The notes under the pieces: model-generated
Database searches by the model: none
What the model was told of the DNA's origin: nothing
The model's input: only the letters and a program-made list of their open reading frames with translations
Shown here: in pieces, positions 52,929 through 64,000 of the stretch
Layout of the letters: each line of letters starts with the position of its first letter
Numbering within the stretch: position 1 is the stretch's first letter
Position numbers and translations under genes: made by a program
Assembly (NCBI GenBank): GCA_001725255.1
Contig: MEFV01000009.1
Coordinates: forward strand, 1 to 64,000
DNA length: 64,000 nt
Direction of reading: 5' to 3'
DNA from: Comamonas sp. SCN 67-35
Lineage (GTDB): Bacteria > Pseudomonadota > Gammaproteobacteria > Burkholderiales > Burkholderiaceae_C

Positions 52929-53765
52929 ATGAAATTCACCAAGATGCACGGCATCGGCAACGACTACATCTACGTCAACACGTTCGATGAGGCGGTGACC
53001 GACCCCTCGTCCCTGGCCGTGGCCATGTCGCGCCCGCATTTCGGCGTCAGCGCCGACGGGCTGGTGCTCATCGGCGCCTCGGATGCGGCGGATTTCGACA
53101 TGCGCATGTTCAACGCCGACGGCTCCGAAGGCGAAATGTGCGGCAATGCCGTGCGCTGCATCGCCAAGTACGTTTATGAACGCGGCCTGACTCAAAAGAC
53201 CACGCTCACGCTCGCCACGAAGGCCGGCATCAAGACGCTGGACCTGCGGATCGACGCGGGCCAGGTCACGCAGGTGCGCGTGGACATGGGCGAGCCGATG
53301 CTCGCGCCCGCGGCGATACCGGTCGATCTGCCGGGCGAGCGCGTGATTGACCAACCCATCGCCATCGGTGGCCAGACATGGCGCATGAGCTGCGTGAGCA
53401 TGGGCAATCCGCACGCGGTGATCTTCGTGGACGACCCGTCGACCTTTGACGTTCACGGCATCGGCCGGCAGATCGAACGCCACCCGCTGTTTCCCCGGCG
53501 CACGAATGTGGAGTTCGTGCGTGTGCACTCACGCGAGCAGCTTGAGATGCGCGTCTGGGAGCGCGGCAGCGGCGAAACGCTGGCCTGCGGCACCGGCGCC
53601 GCGGCCGTCGTCGTGGCGGCCGTGCTGAACGCACGGACTGAGCGCAGCGTGCGCGTCAAGTTGCTGGGCGGCGAGTTGCACGTCCACTGGGACGAGGCCG
53701 ACAACCACGTCTACCAGAGCGGTCCCGCAAGTTTCGTGTTTGACGGCGTCTGGCTCGCCTCATGA
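52929..53765 (+). CDS. dapF: diaminopimelate epimerase of an atypical, Firmicutes-like type
   Basis: 278 aa; AGAGGCGCC precedes the ATG. PLP-independent epimerase using two cysteines: Cys71 (MCGNAVRC) and Cys220 (GSGETLACGTG), both present. The text MKFTKMHGIGNDYIYVNTFD, DMRMFNADGSEGEMCGNAVR, VSMGNPHAVIFVDD and KLLGGELHVHW resembles Firmicutes/deltaproteobacterial DapF far more than the usual betaproteobacterial FTKMQGAGNDF type (from remembered family patterns). Position between glnA and ntrB is unusual; it implies nitrogen control. It may be a second DapF or a racemase with another substrate. Confidence 0.85.
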   Translation: MKFTKMHGIGNDYIYVNTFDEAVTDPSSLAVAMSRPHFGVSADGLVLIGASDAADFDMRMFNADGSEGEMCGNAVRCIAKYVYERGLTQKTTLTLATKAGIKTLDLRIDAGQVTQVRVDMGEPMLAPAAIPVDLPGERVIDQPIAIGGQTWRMSCVSMGNPHAVIFVDDPSTFDVHGIGRQIERHPLFPRRTNVEFVRVHSREQLEMRVWERGSGETLACGTGAAAVVVAAVLNARTERSVRVKLLGGELHVHWDEADNHVYQSGPASFVFDGVWLAS

Positions 53766-53795
53766 GGTAGCACAGGCCGCAAGCGCCGCACCGCC

Positions 53796-54887
53796 ATGAC
53801 CGCCGCGTTCGACTCCAGGATCCAGGAAGCCTACGACAGGCTGGCCACGCTCGTGGCGCTGGTGCGCGTGGACGGCGTCTGCCTGATGGTCAACACCGCG
53901 CTTGAAAACGCCTTGCACCAATCCCGGCGCAAGCTCACCGGGAGCAACGCGTTCGAGTGGTTTGCCGAGCCTGCCCCCATGCGCGAAGCGCTGCAACGCG
54001 TGGCCGACCAGACCGTGATGAGCAGCCGCCTGCAGGCGAGTCTGCACTTTCACCCGCCAGGATCATCCGATCTGCCGGTCCACGCGTGCGTGAGTCCGGC
54101 GCCATCCGATGGCCCTTTGCCGGTTGTGCTCGTGGAGATGACGGAAACCGAGCAGCAGGCCCGGCTCGAACGCGAGGAACATGCCAACGACCTGATCGAG
54201 GCGCACAAACAATTGCTGCGCAACCTGGCCCACGAGATCAAGAACCCGCTGGGGGGCATTCGCGGCGCCGCGCAGCTGCTGGCGCTGGACGCCGCATCGC
54301 GTGAAGTCAGCGAGTACACCGACGTCGTCATTCACGAAGTGGACCGGCTGCAAACGCTGGTCGACCGCCTGCTCGCTCCGCATCAGGGCGCCCCCGCCCG
54401 GGCGCGGCTGAACATCCACGAAGTCTGCGAGCGTGTGCGCATGCTGGTGCTCGCCGAATTCGCGCGTGGGCTTCAGATCCAGCGCGACTACGATGCGTCG
54501 CTGCCGGACCTGATCGGAGACCGGGAGCGCCTGATCCAGGCACTGCTCAACATCGTGCGCAACGCCGCACAAGCGCTGAGTCAGCGCATCGCCCAGGGGG
54601 ATGCCCGCATCGTGCTGCGCACGCGCATCGCGCGCCAGGCCACGCTTGGGGGCAGGCGCCACCGGCTGGCAATCCAGATCGACGTCGAGGACAACGGTCC
54701 GGGCGTGCCGCAGGCGCTGCGCGAGCGCATCTTCCAGCCGCTGGTTTCCGGACGGGCGGGCGGCAGCGGGCTGGGACTGACGCTGGCGCAGACCTACGTG
54801 CAGCAGCACGGCGGCATCATCGAATGCGACAGCGTGCCGGGCCAGACCCGTTTCACACTGCTGCTGCCTCTGGCAGACTCACGCTGA
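53796..54887 (+). CDS. glnL: nitrogen regulation sensor kinase NtrB
   Basis: 363 aa. Cytoplasmic (no membrane segment): a PAS-like domain (~10-120), dimerisation/phosphoacceptor helix with RNLAHEIKNPLGGIRGAAQL (His146) and HATPase domain (~235-360: NIVRNAAQAL N box, VEDNGPGVPQ G1, GGSGLGLTLAQTYVQQHGG G2). With PII it phosphorylates or dephosphorylates NtrC. Lies 30 bp after dapF and 24 bp before ntrC. Confidence 0.95.
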   Translation: MTAAFDSRIQEAYDRLATLVALVRVDGVCLMVNTALENALHQSRRKLTGSNAFEWFAEPAPMREALQRVADQTVMSSRLQASLHFHPPGSSDLPVHACVSPAPSDGPLPVVLVEMTETEQQARLEREEHANDLIEAHKQLLRNLAHEIKNPLGGIRGAAQLLALDAASREVSEYTDVVIHEVDRLQTLVDRLLAPHQGAPARARLNIHEVCERVRMLVLAEFARGLQIQRDYDASLPDLIGDRERLIQALLNIVRNAAQALSQRIAQGDARIVLRTRIARQATLGGRRHRLAIQIDVEDNGPGVPQALRERIFQPLVSGRAGGSGLGLTLAQTYVQQHGGIIECDSVPGQTRFTLLLPLADSR

Positions 54888-54911
54888 GCACCACACATGC
54901 CTCGCACCGCC

Positions 54912-56336
54912 ATGCACCCGATCTGGATCGTCGACGACGATCAGTCCATCCGCTTCGTGCTCGAGCGCGCGCTCGAACGCAGCGACCTGCCGGTGCGCGC
55001 GTTCACCGGCCCGGACGAGGTGCTGGCCGCGCTGCAGGCGGGCGAGACGCCGCAGGTGCTGGTGAGCGACATTCGCATGCCTGGCGGCAATGGCCTGGCC
55101 CTGCTGGCCGAGGTCAAGCGGCGCCTGCCGCTGCTGCCCGTCATCGTGATGACGGCCTATACCGACCTGGACAGCGCCGTCGGCGCGCTGCAGGGTGGTG
55201 CCTTCGAGTACCTGCCCAAGCCCTTCGACATCTCACGGGCGCTGGATCTGATCCGCCGCGCCGCCGACGAAAGCCTGCGCGCTGCCACGCCGCCCCCGGG
55301 CTCGCCGGACATCCCGCAGATGCTGGGCCAGGCCCCGGCCATGCAGGACGTGTTTCGCGCCATTGGCCGGCTGAGCCTGAGCCACACCACGGTGCTCATC
55401 ACGGGAGAGAGCGGCAGCGGCAAGGAGCTGGTCGCCCACGCCTTGCACCGCCACAGCCCGCGCGCGAACGGGCCGTTCATCGCCATCAACACCGCCGCCG
55501 TACCGCGCGAGCTTCTGGAGAGCGAGCTGTTCGGCCACGAACGCGGCGCCTTCACAGGGGCGCAGGCCACCCGGCGCGGGCGCTTCGAGCAGGCGGCGGG
55601 CGGCACGCTGTTTCTCGATGAAATCGGCGACATGCCGCTGGAGTTGCAGACGCGGCTGCTGCGCGTGCTCAGCGACGGGCACTTCTATCGCGTGGGCGGC
55701 CAGGAGCCGCTCAGGGCCGACGCGCGCGTGATCACGGCCACGCACCAGAACCTGGAGCAGCGCGTGCGCGAAGGGCACTTTCGCGAGGACCTGTACCACC
55801 GCCTGAACGTCATCCGCCTGCGCCTGCCGCCGCTGCGAGAGCGCCGTGAGGACATCCCCATGCTCACGTCCTACTTTCTCGCACGCAGCGCGCGCGAGCT
55901 GGGCGTGGAAACCAAGCACATCGGCGAGGCAGCGCTCGCACAGCTGAGCGCGTTCGACTTTCCGGGCAACGTGCGCCAGCTCGAGAATCTGTGCCGCTGG
56001 CTCACCGTGATGGCTCCGGCGCAGACGATCGAGCTCGGCGACCTGCCCCCGGACATCGTCGCACCCACGCCCGGGCACCCTGCGTCCGAGGGCAGCGCGC
56101 AGATCGACGGCGCCACAACCGCGCACTGGCTCGGACCGCTGGCCGAGGAAGCGCGCCTGCGTCTGCAGGCCGGCGAGAGCGACATCTGGCGCACGCTCGG
56201 CAGTCTGTTCGAGACCCAGCTGCTGCGCACGGCGCTGGCGCTGACCGGCGGACATCGAGCGGAGGCGGCGCACAAGCTGGGCATTGGCCGCAACACCCTC
56301 ACGCGCAAGATTCAGGAGCTGGGGCTCGATGACTGA
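54912..56336 (+). CDS. glnG: nitrogen regulation response regulator NtrC
   Basis: 474 aa from MHPIWIVDDDQSIRFVLERA; an ATG five codons earlier (54897) is possible, and neither has a strong binding site. Receiver (~1-120, Asp53 in VSDIRMPGG), sigma-54 AAA+ domain (~140-370: GESGSGKELVAHALHRHS Walker A, GHERGAFTGAQ sigma-54 contact loop, GTLFLDEIGD Walker B, FPGNVRQLENLC), then a Fis-type HTH at the end (HRAEAAHKLGIGRNTLTRKI). Activates glnA through the sites at 51363-51401. Confidence 0.95.
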   Translation: MHPIWIVDDDQSIRFVLERALERSDLPVRAFTGPDEVLAALQAGETPQVLVSDIRMPGGNGLALLAEVKRRLPLLPVIVMTAYTDLDSAVGALQGGAFEYLPKPFDISRALDLIRRAADESLRAATPPPGSPDIPQMLGQAPAMQDVFRAIGRLSLSHTTVLITGESGSGKELVAHALHRHSPRANGPFIAINTAAVPRELLESELFGHERGAFTGAQATRRGRFEQAAGGTLFLDEIGDMPLELQTRLLRVLSDGHFYRVGGQEPLRADARVITATHQNLEQRVREGHFREDLYHRLNVIRLRLPPLRERREDIPMLTSYFLARSARELGVETKHIGEAALAQLSAFDFPGNVRQLENLCRWLTVMAPAQTIELGDLPPDIVAPTPGHPASEGSAQIDGATTAHWLGPLAEEARLRLQAGESDIWRTLGSLFETQLLRTALALTGGHRAEAAHKLGIGRNTLTRKIQELGLDD

Positions 56337-56436
56337 GTGCCTGCCACCGCCCTCTTCGGCCCCGCGCAGTTGGCCTCGCCACGCTGCGGTTGAGGGGATA
56401 CAGGCGGCAGGCAGGCCGCATCCGTGACCACGCGCC

Positions 56437-57105
56437 ATGGCCCGCCTGCCCCGCCTCGTCCTTGCCGGTCAGCCGCACCTGCTGATCCAGCGCGCGCTGG
56501 ACCAGCAGGCCATCTTCCTCGATGAGCAAGACCTCGCCCGCCTGATCGAAGTGCTGCGCATGGGCCTGGCGGATGAGCGCGTGCAGCTGCATGCCTACGC
56601 GCTGCGCACCCATGAAATCCAGCTGCTGGCCACGCCTGCCGCACCGCAATCGCTGGCCCGGCTGATGCAGACCATAGGCCGCCGCTATGTCGTCGCCTTC
56701 AACCACCGCCATGGCCGCAGCGGAACACTGTGGAATGGACGATTCAGCGCCGCCGCCGTCGAGCCGGGCGAGCCCCTGCTCACTGCGATGAGCTGGGTGG
56801 AGCAAAGCGGTGACACGGTTGAAGCGACCAGCGCCGCGCACCACCTCGGCCACCGCCGCGACCCGCTGATCACGGATCCCTCGGCCTACTGGAGCCTCGG
56901 CAACACGCCGTTTGCACGCGAGGCGGCATGGCGCGATCGGCTGATGGGCGGGATTGCCGAAGCCCAGGCGGCACGCCTGCGCCGTGCGGCTCGCGGGGGC
57001 TGGGCCTTCGGTTCGCCCGGGTTCATCAGCGCCGCCGGCGCGCACGGCCGTCCGGCCGCGCCACGCGCTCCGGGGCGCCCGCCACGCCATCAGCCTTTGA
57101 TCTGA
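56437..57105 (+). CDS. degenerate REP-associated tyrosine transposase (RAYT family)
   Basis: 222 aa. The Y1/IS200-like transposase fold of RAYT proteins is recognisable: MARLPRLVLAGQPHLLIQRA, then SLARLMQTIGRRYVVAFNHR and HGRSGTLWNGRFSA. The metal-binding HUH motif, normally TNHVHLL, reads THEIQLL (58-64), so both histidines are lost (Glu60, Gln62). Intact nicking activity is unlikely; it may be decaying or domesticated. The C-terminus is Pro/Arg/Ala-rich. Its stop region overlaps the first of three TGACCC repeats. Confidence 0.78.
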   Translation: MARLPRLVLAGQPHLLIQRALDQQAIFLDEQDLARLIEVLRMGLADERVQLHAYALRTHEIQLLATPAAPQSLARLMQTIGRRYVVAFNHRHGRSGTLWNGRFSAAAVEPGEPLLTAMSWVEQSGDTVEATSAAHHLGHRRDPLITDPSAYWSLGNTPFAREAAWRDRLMGGIAEAQAARLRRAARGGWAFGSPGFISAAGAHGRPAAPRAPGRPPRHQPLI

Positions 57106-57285
57106 CCCCTATTCAATCACCGACGTGTCTTGCCAATGTCCGGCGAGTGTGATGGCATCCCTCAGGCGGCCGTGACGGATTCTCCTGCGCCCTCACCGGG
57201 TTAGGTCAATTTTAATTTGTACTGACCCTTATTAAATTAACTAGTGTATTTGGCCTGTTTAATTGTTATCTGACCCCGTTTTATT
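57101..57285. repeat. three CTGACCC(C/T)-type repeats after the RAYT gene
   Basis: TCTGACCCCTATT at 57101, ACTGACCCTTATT at 57221 and TCTGACCCCGTTTTATT at 57269, all in one orientation; GGTCA (57204-57208) is inverted to the second. The latter part (57200-57290) is strikingly AT-rich for this genome. Short GACCCC repeats next to a RAYT gene fit its cognate REP-like sequences. The same stretch is the upstream region of gltB. Confidence 0.6.
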
Positions 57286-57350
57286 GTTCTTGTGATGCGA
57301 TTCGGCGAGTGTTAGCCTCACTGCCGAGTCAGCCATTGCCGGAGTCCATC

Positions 57351-62144
<4,794 letters not shown>

Positions 62145-62235
62145 TTGAGCAGGTTCGCCCGCGCAGCCAGCCCCACAAGGCAGCGCGCGGCCCCTGCGCT
62201 TTCAAGACGAAGACACACGCAACAGGACACACACC

Positions 62236-63717
62236 ATGGGCAAGATCACCGGCTTTCTGGAATTCGACCGCGTCGAGGAACCGCACGCGCCCGTTGCCGA
62301 GCGCGTCACGCACTTTCACGAATTCGTCACCACCCTGACCGAATCGCAGGCGCGCCAGCAGGCGGCACGCTGCATGGATTGCGGCATACCGTTCTGCAGC
62401 AACGGCTGCCCGGTCAACAACATCATTCCGGATTTCAACGATCTGGTCTATCGCAATGACTGGAAGAACGCCTTCCTGGTGCTCGACTCCACCAACAACT
62501 TCCCCGAGTTCACCGGCCGCATCTGCCCCGCACCCTGCGAAGTCGCCTGCACGCTCAACATCAACAGCGAGCCCGTGGGCATCAAGTCGCTGGAGCGCGC
62601 CATCATCGACCGCGCCTGGGCCGAGGGCTGGGTGGTGTCGCGCCCGGCACCGCGCAAGAGCGGCAAGCGCGTGGCGGTGGTCGGCTCCGGGCCCGCGGGG
62701 CTCGCGGCGGCGCAGCAGCTCGGGCGCGCGGGGCATGACGTCACGGTGTTCGAAAAGAACGACCGCATCGGCGGCCTGCTGCGCTACGGCATTCCAGACT
62801 TCAAGCTCGAAAAATCGCACATCGACCGGCGCATCGCGCAGATGCAGGGCGAGGGTGTGAGCTTTCGCACCGGCGTGCTGGTGGGCGGCATGCCCAGCGA
62901 GGGTGTGGGCGCCACGGTCACCAACCTGTCGCGCGAGACCTTGTCAGCCGACCAGTTGCTCGATGAATTCGACGCCGTGCTGCTCACCTGCGGCGCCGAG
63001 CAGTCGCGTGACCTGCCCGTGTCCGGCCGCGAGTTGCGCGGCGTGCACTTCGCGATGCAATTGCTGCCGCAGCAGAACCGCATCGACGCGGGCGACAAGG
63101 TGAAGGACGCGATTTCAGCCAAGGGCAAGCACGTCATCGTGATCGGCGGCGGCGACACCGGCAGCGACTGCGTCGGCACCTGCAACCGCCAGGGCGCCGC
63201 AAGCGTGACGCAGTTCGAGCTCATGCCCATGCCGCCGCTGCACGAGAACAAGGAACTCACCTGGCCCTACTGGCCTATCAAGCTGCGCACCAGCGACAGC
63301 CATGCCGAAGGCGTGCAGCGCGAGTTCGCCATTTCCACCCAGGGGTTCGTGAGCAGCGGCCGCGGCAGCGCGGTGAAAGCACTCAAGACCGTGCAGATCG
63401 AAATCAAGGGTGGCAAGCCCACCGAAATTCCGGGCACCGAGAAGGACTGGCCGGCCGATCTCGTGCTGCTGGCCATGGGCTTCACCGGACCCACGACCAC
63501 GCTGCTCGATGCCCTGGGCGTGGAGCGCGACGCGCGTGGCAACGCGCGCGCCAGCGTGGACGATTCCCTGGGCTACAAGACCAACGCCAAGGGCGTCTTC
63601 GCCGCCGGTGACATGCGCCGCGGCCAGAGCCTGGTGGTCTGGGCCATCCGCGAAGGCCGCCAGGCGGCGCGCGCGGTGGACAAATACCTGATGGGCGCCA
63701 CCACGCTACCGCGATAA
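62236..63717 (+). CDS. gltD: glutamate synthase small subunit
   Basis: 493 aa, [15 protein letters not shown]. Passes electrons from NADPH through FAD and two [4Fe-4S] clusters to GltB. Cluster cysteines are intact: [17 protein letters not shown] (~50) and [15 protein letters not shown] (~95). FAD site [20 protein letters not shown] at ~148, NADPH site [17 protein letters not shown] at ~302, and [19 protein letters not shown] near the end. 91 bp after gltB. Its stop is one base from the stop of the convergent livF. Confidence 0.96.
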   Translation: MGKITGFLEFDRVEEPHAPVAERVTHFHEFVTTLTESQARQQAARCMDCGIPFCSNGCPVNNIIPDFNDLVYRNDWKNAFLVLDSTNNFPEFTGRICPAPCEVACTLNINSEPVGIKSLERAIIDRAWAEGWVVSRPAPRKSGKRVAVVGSGPAGLAAAQQLGRAGHDVTVFEKNDRIGGLLRYGIPDFKLEKSHIDRRIAQMQGEGVSFRTGVLVGGMPSEGVGATVTNLSRETLSADQLLDEFDAVLLTCGAEQSRDLPVSGRELRGVHFAMQLLPQQNRIDAGDKVKDAISAKGKHVIVIGGGDTGSDCVGTCNRQGAASVTQFELMPMPPLHENKELTWPYWPIKLRTSDSHAEGVQREFAISTQGFVSSGRGSAVKALKTVQIEIKGGKPTEIPGTEKDWPADLVLLAMGFTGPTTTLLDALGVERDARGNARASVDDSLGYKTNAKGVFAAGDMRRGQSLVVWAIREGRQAARAVDKYLMGATTLPR

Positions 63718-63718
63718 C

Positions 63719-64000
63719 TCAAACTTCGAGCCACTCCTTGCGCACCTGGGCGTTGGCACGCAGGGCGTCGGGAGTGCCTTCGAACACGATGGCGCCGTGT
63801 CCCATGACGAGCACGCGGTCCGAAATATCCATCGCGATGGTGAGCTTCTGCTCGATGAGCAGCACCGCGATCCCGCGCTCCTTGAGCCGCGTGAGGTACT
63901 GCCCCACCTGCTCGACGATCTTGGGCGCAAGGCCCTCGGTCGGCTCGTCGATCAGGATGCAGTCGGGGTCGCCCATGAGCGTGCGGCACAGCGTGAGCAT
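63719..64000 (-). CDS. livF: branched-chain amino-acid ABC transporter ATP-binding protein (partial)
   Basis: The last 93 residues; the 5' part lies beyond the window. The ABC ATPase C-terminal half shows [20 protein letters not shown] (Walker B and D-loop), [20 protein letters not shown] (H-loop position is Gln-Lys instead of His) and [14 protein letters not shown]. The LivF form, not LivG, is suggested by EPTEGLAP and the short C-terminus. Such ATPases drive uptake of branched-chain amino acids, amides or urea. Next to gltBD, a nitrogen-related solute is possible. Confidence 0.85.
   Translation of the reverse strand: MLTLCRTLMGDPDCILIDEPTEGLAPKIVEQVGQYLTRLKERGIAVLLIEQKLTIAMDISDRVLVMGHGAIVFEGTPDALRANAQVRKEWLEV

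Overview
The window looks like chromosomal DNA of a betaproteobacterium in Burkholderiales, most likely Comamonadaceae. The grounds are high GC, proteobacterial gene orders (thrS-infC-rpmI-rplT-pheS-pheT-ihfA-merR-tRNA-Pro; ppiD/tRNA-Val/hupB; glnA-ntrBC; gltBD; ispD-ispF), a lone phaR, and AT-richer ~50-bp repeats of a type I associate with that family. No species can be named from sequence alone.

Layout. 1-2.2 kb: end of an integrated element (small phage/ICE-like ORFs and tandem 22-bp repeats) abutting the 3' end of tRNA-His. 2.2-7.0 kb, mostly minus: tRNA-His, ppiD, tRNA-Val, hupB, pgsA and an SPFH/NfeD pair. 7.1-17.6 kb, plus: a PLP amino-acid decarboxylase, then the translation operon from thrS to ihfA and merR, ending at tRNA-Pro. 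Its thrS leader has a complete peptide-coupled attenuator. 17.8-27.6 kb: mgtA, phaR, ovoA (ovothiol), an L,D-transpeptidase, a degenerate ADP-ribosylglycohydrolase-fold protein with a flavin reductase, and ispF/ispD. 27.6-40.9 kb: an orphan form-II CoxL-like molybdenum subunit, two small hypothetical genes, mfd, an NlpA-type binding protein, LysR/wrbA, an MFS exporter and tex.

40.9-51.2 kb is a catabolic island of acyl-CoA genes: an AbfD/HpaB-family flavoprotein opposite a TetR regulator, a GST/glutaryl-CoA-dehydrogenase-like/acyl-CoA-ligase operon opposite an IclR regulator, and an enoyl-CoA hydratase/3-hydroxyacyl-CoA dehydrogenase fusion with a thiolase. Palindromic operator candidates lie at three control points. 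The last four enzymes would take an acid through a crotonyl-CoA-type intermediate to acetyl-CoA.

51.2-64 kb is nitrogen assimilation: glnA with a near-consensus sigma-54 promoter and NtrC sites, an unusual dapF, ntrB, ntrC, a degenerate RAYT transposase with its own repeats, gltB and gltD, and a partial livF. The gltB here lacks one of three cysteines expected to hold the [3Fe-4S] cluster.

Most notable: the thrS attenuator; the AbfD-like protein without two Fe-S cysteines; the Firmicutes-like dapF inside the glnA-ntrBC operon; repeats inserted in frame in tex and at the end of gltB; and the missing gltB cysteine.
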